Assembly (NCBI RefSeq): GCF_029839275.1
Contig: NZ_JAOCAH010000016.1
Span: 56,450 to 120,449, forward strand
DNA: 64,000 bases
Source of the DNA: Pseudomonas sp. GD03944
GTDB taxonomy: Bacteria > Pseudomonadota > Gammaproteobacteria > Pseudomonadales > Pseudomonadaceae
Direction of reading: 5' to 3'
A program made the translations under genes and the position numbers. The notes under the pieces were generated by a model. The model made no database searches. It was not told where the DNA came from and saw only the letters and a program-made list of their open reading frames with translations. How positions within the stretch are numbered: the first letter of the stretch is position 1; each line of letters begins with the position of its first letter. Below, piece after piece: positions 18,841 through 27,438 of the stretch.

Positions 18841-19032
18841 ATGAGTGATCCACTGGAACGAGCCACATCCAAGGCGCCACCGACGGTGGGGGACGGTTGT
18901 GTCCGGCGATACGACCCGGACGCCCTGAGCCCCGAGGATGGCACCAGCTTCCCGGGTGCCGCCGAGCTGTGGGAGCAATTGCAGCGAGACCCGGCGAATG
19001 CGCCGGGTACCGATAACGAAAAAGGGCGCTGA
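18841..19032 (+). CDS. small acidic protein of unknown function
   Basis: A 63-residue hydrophilic, proline-rich polypeptide with no signal, membrane segment or recognisable domain. Supporting it as a gene: an AGGAGC ribosome-binding site 9 bases before the ATG, tight spacing after the CBS gene, and a perfect terminator hairpin whose loop holds the stop codon. The tail DNEKGR is encoded by the ascending stem of that hairpin. I do not recognise a family. Confidence 0.6.
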   Translation: MSDPLERATSKAPPTVGDGCVRRYDPDALSPEDGTSFPGAAELWEQLQRDPANAPGTDNEKGR

Positions 19033-19049
19033 CAGCGCCCTTTTTCGTT
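19015..19049. terminator. perfect bidirectional terminator between two stop codons
   Basis: AACGAAAAAGGGCGC pairs with GCGCCCTTTTTCGTT (15 bp) around the loop TGACA. The loop contains the stop codon of the small plus-strand gene, and the stem ends one base before the stop codon of the chemoreceptor gene. Confidence 0.92.
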
Positions 19050-20927
19050 TCAGATGCGGAAGCTGTCCACCAGCTGCTTCAGGCGTGAAGCCTGCCGCTC
19101 CAGGTCGCCGCAGGCGCGCAGGGTCGCCTGCAGGTTTTCCACGCCTTCCTGATTGAGGGTGTTGATCTCGATGATGTCCATGTTCAGCGACTCGATCACC
19201 GAGGTTTGCTCTTCCGTGGCGGTGGCCACCGACTGGTTCATGCCGTCGATCTCGCCGATGCGCTGAGTCACGCTGCCCAGGCGCTCGCCGGCCTGGTTGG
19301 CGATCTCCACGCTTTCCTCGCTGTAGCGCTGGCTCTCGGTCATGGTGGTGACCGACTCGCGGGAGCCGACCTGCAGCTCTTCGATCATCTTTTCGATTTC
19401 CTGGGCCGATTCCTGGGTGCGGTGCGCCAGGTTGCGCACCTCGTCGGCGACCACTGCGAAGCCACGTCCGGCTTCACCGGCCCGCGCGGCCTCGATGGCG
19501 GCGTTGAGGGCGAGCAGGTTGGTCTGCTGGGAGATGCTCTTGATCACCTCGAGGATCTGCCCGATGTTCACCGTCTTGCCGTTCAGCGTCTCGATGTGGC
19601 TGCAGGAGCTGCTGATCTTGCCGGACAGGTCGTTCATCGCGCGGATGGTCTGCTGCACCACCTGCCGCCCATCTTCGGCCTGCTGGCGGGCGTCGGAGGC
19701 CTGGTTCGAGGCATCGGCGGCGTTGCGCGCGATCTCCTGGGCGGCGGCGCCGAGCTGGTTGATCGCCGCGGCCACGCTGTTGGTGCGCGAGGACTGCTCG
19801 TCCGAGTTGGCCATCGACGAGTTGGAGGCGTTGACCACCAGCTTGGCCACCTCGTTCACCTGGCTGGTGGCGGACGAGACCTCGCGGATCGAGCCGTGGA
19901 TACGCTCGACGAACTGGTTGAAGGCGCCGGCCAGGGCACCGAATTCGTCGTTGGACTGGATCGCCAGGCGCCGGGTCAGGTCGCCCTCGCCTTGGGCGAT
20001 GTCCTGCATGGCCTTGCCCATCACGTGCAGCGGCTGCATCAGCACGCGGATCAGCATGCTCAGCAGGAGGATGATCAGCACCACGGCAATCACCGTGGCG
20101 ATGATCGCCGAGGTGCGGAATTCGTTGAGCATCGAGTAGGCCTTGGTCTTGTCGACGGACAGGCCCACGTACCATTTCACCGACGGCAGGCCGGCGACCG
20201 GGGCGAAGGTCAGGATGCGGGTTTCGCCGTTGGCCTCGACCTCGCTGAAGCCGCTGCCAAGGCGCGGGGTGTTTTCCGGCAGCACGTCCTTGAGGCTCTT
20301 CATCACCAGGTCCTTGTCCGGGTGGACGAGGATCTTGCCGTCGGCGCTGACCAGGAAGGCGTAGCCGATGCCGTCGAAATCCAGCGAGTTGATGATGTCC
20401 ACCAGGGTCTGCAGGCTCAGGTCGCCGCCGACCACACCGGCGCTCTGGGCCGGGGTGGCGATGGTGATGATCAGCTCGCTGGTGGCGGCGTCCACGTAGG
20501 GCTCGGTAAGCATGGTGCCGCCGGCGCTCATGGCGCCGGTGTACCAGGGCCGGGTACGCGCGTCATAGCCTTCGGGCATGGTGCTGTCGGGGCGCATGGT
20601 GAATGCGCCGTCGGCGCTGCCCAGGTAGGTGAAGGCGAAGGTCGAGGTCAGGGCCTTCTGCTCCAGCAAGCCGACTACGCTGTCGGGAGCCGGGGCGCGG
20701 GCCACCGCCTGGGCGGTGCTTTCCACCAGCAGGATGCGCCCGGACAGCCAGTTCTGGATGTTGCTGGCGGTGACGTTGCCCATCTCCTGCAGGTAGCTCT
20801 CCAGGTCTTCCCGGATGGCGTTGCGTTGCAGGTAATCGTTGTAGAGGGTGAACAGGGAAAAGGCGGCGATGACCACCAGGGATGCAGCGAGGAGAATCTT
20901 GTGACTGAATTTCAAACCATTGCCCAT
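19050..20927 (-). CDS. chemoreceptor with amino-acid-type dCache domain (PctA/B/C-like)
   Basis: Transmembrane methyl-accepting chemotaxis protein of 625 residues. TM1 is ~8-30, a periplasmic dCache domain ~35-275, TM2 ~275-300, HAMP ~300-350 and a signalling domain ending near 625 with hairpin tip EVIKSISQQTNLLALNAAIE. The ligand domain shows Y121, R126, W128, Y129 and Y144 in the order and spacing of the amino-acid-binding dCache motif, with D169 as the likely last element. It therefore probably senses amino acids like P. aeruginosa PctA-PctC. The C-terminus lacks a CheR-docking pentapeptide. Confidence 0.93.
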   Translation of the reverse strand: MGNGLKFSHKILLAASLVVIAAFSLFTLYNDYLQRNAIREDLESYLQEMGNVTASNIQNWLSGRILLVESTAQAVARAPAPDSVVGLLEQKALTSTFAFTYLGSADGAFTMRPDSTMPEGYDARTRPWYTGAMSAGGTMLTEPYVDAATSELIITIATPAQSAGVVGGDLSLQTLVDIINSLDFDGIGYAFLVSADGKILVHPDKDLVMKSLKDVLPENTPRLGSGFSEVEANGETRILTFAPVAGLPSVKWYVGLSVDKTKAYSMLNEFRTSAIIATVIAVVLIILLLSMLIRVLMQPLHVMGKAMQDIAQGEGDLTRRLAIQSNDEFGALAGAFNQFVERIHGSIREVSSATSQVNEVAKLVVNASNSSMANSDEQSSRTNSVAAAINQLGAAAQEIARNAADASNQASDARQQAEDGRQVVQQTIRAMNDLSGKISSSCSHIETLNGKTVNIGQILEVIKSISQQTNLLALNAAIEAARAGEAGRGFAVVADEVRNLAHRTQESAQEIEKMIEELQVGSRESVTTMTESQRYSEESVEIANQAGERLGSVTQRIGEIDGMNQSVATATEEQTSVIESLNMDIIEINTLNQEGVENLQATLRACGDLERQASRLKQLVDSFRI

Positions 20928-21043
20928 GACTTATTGCCTCGAGGATAACGCCATCCATGAGCAGCTACCGATCACCCGTACTATCGGCCATGATTAACGT
21001 GTCGGCACAACCGCATTAAAGCTTTAACTCAGGGGATGGCAAG

Positions 21044-22546
21044 ATGCCTGCAACTAACCAGTTCTTTTTGGGTGCTGACCTTTCCGGTCAGCCTGTCGGC
21101 CAGGCGCTGCGCCTGGCCAATCGGCATGGCCTGGTCGCGGGCGCGACCGGTACGGGCAAGACCGTGACCCTGCAGCGCCTGGTGGAAACCTTCAGCGACG
21201 CCGGGGTGGCGGTGTTCGCCGCCGACGTGAAGGGCGACCTCTGCGGCCTGGGTGCGGCCGGATCGCCGCAAGGCAAGGTGGCCGAGCGAATCGCCGGCAT
21301 GCCGTGGCTCAATCACCAGCCGGCGGCTTATCCGGTCACGCTGTGGGACATCCACGGGCAGAGCGGCCACCCGCTGCGCACCACCCTGAGCGAAATGGGC
21401 CCGCTGCTGCTCGGCTCGCTGCTGGAGCTGACCGACAGCCAGCAGGCGGCGCTGTACGCCGCGTTCAAGGTGGCCGACCGCGAAGGTTTGCTGCTGCTCG
21501 ACCTGAAAGACCTGAAGGCGCTGCTGACCCACCTCAAGGAGCACCCCGAGGTGCTGGGCGAGGACAGCGCGCTGTTCACCAGCACATCGTCCCAGGCGCT
21601 GCTGCGGCGCCTGTCGGTGCTGGAGCAGCAGGGCGCCGAGGCGCTGTTCGGCGAGCCGGCCCTGCAGTTGGAAGACATCCTGCACCCGGATCGCGACGGC
21701 CGCGGCCGTATCCACCTGCTGGACGCCAGTCGCCTGGTCCATGAAGCGCCGAAGGTCTATGCGACCTTCCTGCTCTGGCTGCTGGCCGAGCTGTTCGAGC
21801 AACTGCCCGAGCGTGGCGATGCGGACAAGCCGTTGCTGGCGCTGTTTTTCGACGAGGCGCACCTGCTGTTCGCCGACACCCCGAAAGCCCTGCAGGAGCG
21901 CCTGGAACAGGTAGTGCGGCTGATCCGTTCGAAAGGCGTCGGGGTGTACTTCGTAACCCAGTCGCCCAGCGACCTGCCGGATGACGTGCTGGCGCAGCTG
22001 GGGCTGCGCATCCAGCACGGTCTGCGCGCCTTCACCGCCAAGGAACAGAAGGCCCTGCGCGCGGTGGCCGATGGTTTCCGCCCCAACCCGGCGTTCGACA
22101 GCCTGTCGGTACTCACCGAGCTGGGCATCGGCGAGGCCCTGGTCGGCACGCTGGAAGAAAAGGGCACGCCGGCCATGGTGCAGCGCGTGGCCATCGCCCC
22201 ACCGCAATCGCGTATCGGGCCGCTGAACGAGACCGAGCGCGCGACCCTGATTCGTCAATCCTCGCTGGCCGGGCGCTACGACAAGCCGATCGACCGGGAG
22301 TCCGCCTATGAGCTGCTGACCGCCCGTGCCGCCCAGGCCAGTGCCGAGGCTGCCGAGCAGGCGAGTACGAAGTCCGCAGGCAAGGCCGCCAAGGAAGAGC
22401 CGGGTCTGGGCGGAATGGCTGGTGACCTGCTGGGCAGCCTGGCGGGCCAGGTGATGAAAACCGCCGTGCGCCAGGCCGCCAACCAGATCGGTCGGCAACT
22501 GGTGCGCGGTTTGATGGGCTCGCTGTTGGGCGGCAAGCGGCGCTGA
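21044..22546 (+). CDS. HerA-like ATPase, DUF853 family
   Basis: A 500-residue FtsK/HerA-superfamily NTPase. Walker A is AGATGTGKT (32-40), Walker B the LLALFFDEAHLLF segment (~260-272), followed by VYFVTQSPSDLPDDVLAQLG. The tail after ~430 is Ala/Glu-rich and ends in a hydrophobic GLMGSLLGG segment. HerA relatives move along DNA or pull on protein, but DUF853 proteins in proteobacteria have no settled function. Monocistronic, with a strong terminator 22 bases after the stop. Confidence 0.85.
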   Translation: MPATNQFFLGADLSGQPVGQALRLANRHGLVAGATGTGKTVTLQRLVETFSDAGVAVFAADVKGDLCGLGAAGSPQGKVAERIAGMPWLNHQPAAYPVTLWDIHGQSGHPLRTTLSEMGPLLLGSLLELTDSQQAALYAAFKVADREGLLLLDLKDLKALLTHLKEHPEVLGEDSALFTSTSSQALLRRLSVLEQQGAEALFGEPALQLEDILHPDRDGRGRIHLLDASRLVHEAPKVYATFLLWLLAELFEQLPERGDADKPLLALFFDEAHLLFADTPKALQERLEQVVRLIRSKGVGVYFVTQSPSDLPDDVLAQLGLRIQHGLRAFTAKEQKALRAVADGFRPNPAFDSLSVLTELGIGEALVGTLEEKGTPAMVQRVAIAPPQSRIGPLNETERATLIRQSSLAGRYDKPIDRESAYELLTARAAQASAEAAEQASTKSAGKAAKEEPGLGGMAGDLLGSLAGQVMKTAVRQAANQIGRQLVRGLMGSLLGGKRR

Positions 22547-22568
22547 GTCCGGGCGGTTATCGGTAAGG

Positions 22569-22595
22569 AGGGCGCTGTCGGCAGCGCCCTTTTTT
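22569..22595 (+). terminator. intrinsic terminator of the DUF853 gene
   Basis: AGGGCGCTG / CAGCGCCCT stem with loop TCGG and a following T6 run. Confidence 0.9.
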
Positions 22596-22709
22596 ATTGG
22601 CCCTTTTCATTGGACAGGCACACGCTAACCGCCAATGCCTGTGGGCAGCGGCAGCGTGAGCATATGTTTCATGAGCGAGGGCGCGGACGTTTACATCGTT
22701 TGAATGTAT

Positions 22710-22922
22710 TCAGTCAGTGGCCGCTTCGGATCTCTCTTGAAGATCCTTTTCGATCTTTTCGATTTCTTTTTCGAAGGCCTGATCCTGAATGGTGGCCTTC
22801 TTGCGCCATGGCTTGCGCTCGGGGTCCGGTTGAGCGGCGTAGGTGATGACTTCCCCGCCGTAGACATCCTTGTAACGCTGCGCCTGGCGCTCGAGTTCGG
22901 CGCGCAGTTCGTCTTTCGTCAC
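22710..22922 (-). CDS. small charged protein, unknown function
   Basis: A 70-residue highly charged, probably helical protein starting MTKDELRAELERQAQRYKD and ending in EKEIEKIEKDLQERSEA, which is coiled-coil-like. GTG at 22922 is chosen over a TTG 36 bases upstream because AGGT lies 6 bases before it and the extra residues are not protein-like. No domain recognised. The 338-base stretch between this gene and the mutarotase gene holds a GGGAGC/GCTCCC hairpin near 23202-23222 and nothing else I can support. Confidence 0.55.
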   Translation of the reverse strand: MTKDELRAELERQAQRYKDVYGGEVITYAAQPDPERKPWRKKATIQDQAFEKEIEKIEKDLQERSEAATD

Positions 22923-23260
22923 GATATTACCTAATGGTTTCAACGATACAGGTGACAACGTAAGGCGCTGTGCCTTACTGCAACGGTCACCGGTTCCAGG
23001 CGGCTAATGCCGCTCTACAGAAATGGAAACAGACACTGGCGGTAGTGCCAGGCTATTTCAATTTAAAAACAGCAACAGGGTATTGGAGTTGGTGTTCTTA
23101 AATAAGTTGCGTCATGCGACTCGCGGGCAATTATGGCGAACGACCGACAAATGTCCAGTGGTCCGTCCGCAAGCGGCGGCAAACTGAAGTTGGGTTTTAC
23201 CGGGAGCGAAGTCGGGCTCCCGGCGATACCACGAAGTTGCCGTTGTACAAACGGCGCCCC

Positions 23261-24133
23261 TCACGCCAGTGGGCGGTAATGCAGGCTGAAGGACAGCTGG
23301 GTCGACTCGCCCTGATGCAACAACTGCAGCCCCGGACGGCCCGGCAGGTGATGGGCGTTGATCGGGTGGGACACCGGTTCGAAGCAGAAGAATCCCTGGT
23401 CGACCGGGCAGAACACCAGGTAATAACCCGCGCCGCTGGCCTGGCAGTCGAGGCGGTAGCCGGCATCTTCCTGGATGATCTGGCAGTGGCCGTCCCAGCC
23501 GCTGAACGCGTGATCGAGCAGGTCGTGGGGCAGGGGCGACTGGGCCTGGAAATTCCAGTGCGCCGGGATGTCGGCCTCGTGGGTCGGCAAGCCGCTGCCG
23601 TCACCCAGCCAGATACGCGCGGCGCGCGCGTGCAACCGGGTGTGGGCGGTGCGCGGCAGGTAGGGATGAAAGCCCAGGCCGTGCCACGCCGCCCGGGTAT
23701 CGGTGTGGGTGACGCGCAGTTCGAGGTTCAGGCGGCCGTCTTCCAGGCTGATGCGCTGCTCGGCGCGGTAGGCGAACGGCAGCGTGCTCTCCAGGTGCAG
23801 CGCCAGGCTCGATTCGCTGTGCTCGCCCACCTGCCAGGCCTGCTGCCAGGCGCTGCCGTGGATGGGGTAGGGGTCGTGGCTGGTGTTGGGCGGCAGCTCC
23901 AGCCAACCGTCCGGCCTCTCGACGCCGCCCTTGGCGATGCGGTTCGACCAGGGGGCCAGCGGGTAGCAACCCAGACGGCGGGCTGTTCCAGCCTCCAGTG
24001 CGGCCTGATCGCTGTGGCGCAGCAGGGCCTGGTCGCTGCCTTTCACGGTCCAGTTGACCAGGCTGCCGCCTTGCTCGGGTGCGACACTGAGTCGCGTCAA
24101 ACGGTCTTCTAAGTGCAGCAATCGTGTCGACAT
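23261..24133 (-). CDS. aldose 1-epimerase-like mutarotase
   Basis: A 290-residue galactose-mutarotase-fold protein, likely cytoplasmic, equilibrating sugar anomers. Conserved family pieces are the Arg in YPLAPWSNRIAKG, the paired His in NPYPIHGSAW-like DPYPIHGSAWQQAW and GLGFHPYLPR, and the catalytic-type Glu in FFCFEPVSHPINA. ATG 24133 is chosen for GGAG 9 bases upstream. It is divergent from the GntR regulator across an operator shared with the uronate genes, so its substrate is plausibly galacturonate or glucuronate; that is inference. Confidence 0.8.
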   Translation of the reverse strand: MSTRLLHLEDRLTRLSVAPEQGGSLVNWTVKGSDQALLRHSDQAALEAGTARRLGCYPLAPWSNRIAKGGVERPDGWLELPPNTSHDPYPIHGSAWQQAWQVGEHSESSLALHLESTLPFAYRAEQRISLEDGRLNLELRVTHTDTRAAWHGLGFHPYLPRTAHTRLHARAARIWLGDGSGLPTHEADIPAHWNFQAQSPLPHDLLDHAFSGWDGHCQIIQEDAGYRLDCQASGAGYYLVFCPVDQGFFCFEPVSHPINAHHLPGRPGLQLLHQGESTQLSFSLHYRPLA

Positions 24134-24150
24134 CTGATAAGGCTCCATTC

Positions 24151-24191
24151 GTTGTATACATTTGCCGCGTATGGATATGTCATCGTACAAC
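24151..24191. promoter_or_regulatory. operator region D between mutarotase and GntR genes
   Basis: On the minus strand GTTGTACGATGACATATC (24174-24191) matches the far operators at 31140 and 35317; on the plus strand GTTGTATAC at 24151-24159 is a half-match. The outer arms GTTGTA and TACAAC face each other over 41 bases. The position suggests autoregulation by the GntR protein. Confidence 0.6.
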
Positions 24192-24241
24192 CGCCTAGGC
24201 TATGATGATGACTTCGTCGCTAGTCGAGATAGATCGTCAAT

Positions 24242-24997
24242 ATGGAAAACCAGAGCGCGCAACCGCGTGTCCGCCGAAAGCACCGCAGCCTGGCGCAGGA
24301 GCTGGTCGCTGAGCTTTCCCAGCAGATTCGTGATGGGGTGATCAAGCGCGGCGATAAACTGCCCACGGAATCGGCGATCATGGAAGCGCAGGGTGTCAGT
24401 CGCACCGTGGTGCGCGAAGCCCTGTCGCGCCTGCAGGCTTCCGGTCTGGTGGAAACCCGCCACGGCATCGGTACCTTCGTCCTGGACACGCCGAGCCCGA
24501 GTGGCTTTCGCATCGATCCGGCGACCATCGTCACCCTGCGCGAGGTGCTGGCGATCCTCGAGCTGCGGATCAGCCTGGAAGTGGAATCGGCCGGCCTGGC
24601 TGCCCAGCGCCGCAGTCCGGAGCAACTGGCTGCCATGCGCGCCGCCCTGGATGCGCTCGGCTACAGCGCGGCCCATTCCGGCGATGCGGTGGCCTCGGAC
24701 TTCCAGTTCCACCTGACGATTGCCGAGTCCACCGGCAACCGCTACTTCACCGACATCATGAGCCACCTGGGCACCAGCATCATTCCGCGCACGCGCCTGA
24801 ATTCGGCCCGTATCGCCCAGGATGACCAGGAGCACTACCTGGCGCGCCTGAGCCGCGAGCACGAGCAGATTTTCGAAGCGATTGCCCGCCAGGACTCCGA
24901 TGCGGCCCGTGCCGCCATGCGCCTGCACCTGACCAACAGCCGCGAGCGCCTGCGTCAGGCCCACGAAGCCGCCGAAGCGGAAACCCGGCACGCCTGA
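24242..24997 (+). CDS. GntR/FadR-family regulator (FCD), likely hexuronate regulator
   Basis: A 251-residue transcription factor. The winged helix (~12-80) shows GVIKRGDKLPTESAIMEAQG and VSRTVVREALSRLQASGLVE. The FCD ligand domain (~90-235) has the DFQFHLTIAESTGNRYF motif and later histidines that bind a metal and a carboxylic acid in this family. Position next to the mutarotase, uronate dehydrogenase and TRAP genes, and a matching operator in its own upstream gap, make it the best candidate for binding the repeated GTTGT...TACGAC sites. It resembles the GguR-type hexuronate regulators of pseudomonads as I remember them. Confidence 0.85.
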   Translation: MENQSAQPRVRRKHRSLAQELVAELSQQIRDGVIKRGDKLPTESAIMEAQGVSRTVVREALSRLQASGLVETRHGIGTFVLDTPSPSGFRIDPATIVTLREVLAILELRISLEVESAGLAAQRRSPEQLAAMRAALDALGYSAAHSGDAVASDFQFHLTIAESTGNRYFTDIMSHLGTSIIPRTRLNSARIAQDDQEHYLARLSREHEQIFEAIARQDSDAARAAMRLHLTNSRERLRQAHEAAEAETRHA

Positions 24998-25030
24998 GCC
25001 ATCAGGAACAGGCGACCGGGTCGTCATTCG

Positions 25031-25942
25031 TCAGTTGGCCTTGCGATAGGCCAGCATGACGATGCCGCCCACCACGATCAGCCCGCCAACCACCTGCAGG
25101 CCACCCAGGACCTGGTTGAGAATCAGCCAGCCCAGCACCATGCCGGCCACCGGTTCCATGTTCATCACCGGTGCGTTGCGCGCGATGTTCAGGCGCGGCA
25201 TGCAGATGAACAGGGTGGAGAACGCCGCGCCGTAGAGCAGCACCAGGCAGGCGAGGGCGATCCAGCCTTCGGTGGCGCTCGGCAGGCTCAGGCCACCCGG
25301 GATCAGCCCGGTGGCACCGAGCAGGGTCGAGGCGCCGAATACCACCGACAGGGTCAGCATGCTGCGCACCGAGCCGGCCATCTTGGACAGGCGGTGCTCG
25401 GTGACCCACAAGGCTACGGCGAACACCGCGGCGGCGGTCAGGCCGAAGAGAATCCCGGCAACCCATTCCGCATCCGGCTCGCCGGCGCTGAACAGGCGTC
25501 CCGGCACATCCAGCACCAGTACCAGGCCAAACAGGATCACCCCCATGATGCCCAGCGCCTGGCGCGTCGGTGCGGCGCCGCCCAGTGCCCAGGTGAGCAG
25601 GGCCAGCAGGATCGGCGAGAGGTTGACCACCAGCAACGCCAGCGCCACCGGAATCCGTGCCACCGCCGAGTAGATGCAGAAACTCTGGATCGCGATCAAC
25701 AGGCCCAGCAGGATCTGCCAGCCCCAGGTGGCGCGGCTCAGATTCAGCGATTCACGCCGCCAGAACACCAAGGCTGCCAGGGCCACCAGGGTGACCCCGG
25801 CCCGGCAGAGCATGGCCAGCAACAGGCCGGTGTCGTGGTCGAAGGCGATCCGCGCGGCGACGTGGTTGGCGGCGAAGGAGCACGCCAGTGTCGCGAGGAT
25901 CAGGACGGCGATGTGACGCGGAAACGGGGTGGAACCTTGCAT
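25031..25942 (-). CDS. EamA/DMT-family transporter
   Basis: A 303-residue inner-membrane protein with about ten hydrophobic segments arranged as two EamA repeats, the drug/metabolite transporter layout. The second repeat includes NMEPVAGMVLGWLILNQVLG, the conserved family end. ATG 25942 is chosen for AGGAAT 6 bases upstream over an ATG 21 bases earlier. It lies between the regulator and the TRAP operon on the same strand as the latter, but a terminator at 26102-26137 and a 200-base gap argue for its own promoter. Substrate unknown. Confidence 0.83.
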   Translation of the reverse strand: MQGSTPFPRHIAVLILATLACSFAANHVAARIAFDHDTGLLLAMLCRAGVTLVALAALVFWRRESLNLSRATWGWQILLGLLIAIQSFCIYSAVARIPVALALLVVNLSPILLALLTWALGGAAPTRQALGIMGVILFGLVLVLDVPGRLFSAGEPDAEWVAGILFGLTAAAVFAVALWVTEHRLSKMAGSVRSMLTLSVVFGASTLLGATGLIPGGLSLPSATEGWIALACLVLLYGAAFSTLFICMPRLNIARNAPVMNMEPVAGMVLGWLILNQVLGGLQVVGGLIVVGGIVMLAYRKAN

Positions 25943-26101
25943 GACGAAATTCCTGTTTGTCATGGCGCTGTTCAGCGCCTATTTACTGCCTGCTGCGTCA
26001 GCCAGTTCGATTGAAACCGGGCTTGGAAGCGGCGCTTCTTCACCGGGTTTCGCCTTGCCTGACTCCAGCCCGCGAGACGTTCAATAGGCGCTACAGGCCC
26101 T

Positions 26102-26137
26102 AAAAGCAAAACGCCGCCCGATTGGGCGGCGTTTTCG
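26102..26137 (-). terminator. terminator of the udh-TRAP operon
   Basis: AACGCCGCCC / GGGCGGCGTT stem with a GATT loop; on the minus strand the run GTTTTGCTTTT follows. Confidence 0.88.
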
Positions 26138-26157
26138 TTCAATGCCCGGGGTTGCTG

Positions 26158-27438
26158 TCAGAGCACGACGCTCGGCAGCCACAGGGAGATGGCCGGAACA
26201 TAGGTCACCAGCATCAGAACCATGAACAGTGCTGCGTAGAACGGCAGCAGTGCCTTCACGGTATTTTCGATGGTGACCTTGCCGATGGCAGCCCCCACGA
26301 ACAGTACCGCACCCACCGGTGGCGTGATCAGCCCGATACCCAGGTTGACCAGCATGATCATGCCGAAGTGTACCGGGTCGACGCCGAAAGAGGTGACGAC
26401 GGGCAGCAGGATCGGGGTCAGGATCAGGATCAGCGGTGCCATGTCCATCAGCGTGCCGAGCGCCAGCAGCATCATGTTGATGCACATCAGGATCACGTAG
26501 CGGTTATCCGACAGGGTCAGGAAAGCGGTGGTGATCTTCGACGGGATCTGCATCAGGGTCATGATGTAGCCGAACGCGGCGGCGAAGGCGATGAGGATCA
26601 TCACGATCGACAGGGTGCGCACCGTGCGGTGCAGCATCTTCGGCAGTTCGCTCCACTTGTAGTCGCGGTAGATGAACATGGTGACGAAGAGTGCCCAGAG
26701 CACGGCAACCGCAGCGGACTCGGTGGCGGTGAACACGCCGGAGAGAATACCGCCGAGGATGATGATCATGGTCATCAGGCCCCACAGGGCTTCGACGCAG
26801 ATCTTGATCGCCTGGCGCAGCGGGATCACTTCGCCTTTCGGGTAGTTGCGCTTCTTGGCGAACCACAGGCACAGCGCCGCCATGGTGGCGCTCATCAGCA
26901 GGCCCGGGCCGATACCGGCCATGAACAGCGCAGCGATGGACACGGTGCCGCCGGCGGCGAGCGAGTAGATCACCGAGTTGTGGCTGGGCGGGGTGAGCAG
27001 CGCCTGCACCGAACCGGACACGGTCACGGCAGTGGCGAACTCACGCGGGTAGCCCTTCTTCTCCATTTCCGGGATCAGCACCGAACCCACCGAGGCGGTG
27101 TCGGCCAGGGACGAGCCGGAAATGGCGCCGAAGAAGGTCGAGGCGGTGATGTTCACCAGCGACAGGCCGCCGCGAACGAAACCGACCAGAACCCCGGCGA
27201 AGGCCACCAGACGGCGGGCCATGCCACCTTCGGCCATGATCGCACCGGCCAGCACGAAGAACGGAATGGCCAGCAGGGAGAACTTGTTGACCCCGCCGGC
27301 GATCTGGATCATCACGGCGTGCAGGGGGATATCGATCCACCAGGCACCGATCAGGGCCGATATACCGAGCGAGTAAGCAACGGGGACGCGCAGCAGAATC
27401 AGAAAGATGAAACTGCCTACGAGAATGGCGGCATCCAT
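26158..27438 (-). CDS. TRAP transporter large permease (DctM)
   Basis: A 426-residue inner-membrane protein with about 12 spans, the size and pattern of TRAP DctM subunits. GAISGSSLADTASVGSVLIP and LLTPPSHNSVIYSLAAGG are family-conserved loops. It forms the sodium-driven channel with DctQ and receives substrate from DctP. It begins directly after the DctQ stop codon (TAAATG), so translation is coupled. Placement behind uronate dehydrogenase and lactonase genes indicates hexuronate import. Last gene of the operon. Confidence 0.93.
   Translation of the reverse strand: MDAAILVGSFIFLILLRVPVAYSLGISALIGAWWIDIPLHAVMIQIAGGVNKFSLLAIPFFVLAGAIMAEGGMARRLVAFAGVLVGFVRGGLSLVNITASTFFGAISGSSLADTASVGSVLIPEMEKKGYPREFATAVTVSGSVQALLTPPSHNSVIYSLAAGGTVSIAALFMAGIGPGLLMSATMAALCLWFAKKRNYPKGEVIPLRQAIKICVEALWGLMTMIIILGGILSGVFTATESAAVAVLWALFVTMFIYRDYKWSELPKMLHRTVRTLSIVMILIAFAAAFGYIMTLMQIPSKITTAFLTLSDNRYVILMCINMMLLALGTLMDMAPLILILTPILLPVVTSFGVDPVHFGMIMLVNLGIGLITPPVGAVLFVGAAIGKVTIENTVKALLPFYAALFMVLMLVTYVPAISLWLPSVVL

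Noticed and set aside
25943..26101. Regulon operator upstream of the EamA transporter
   Set aside because: No GTTGT...TACGAC-type sequence in this gap, so the transporter is not assigned to the regulon.
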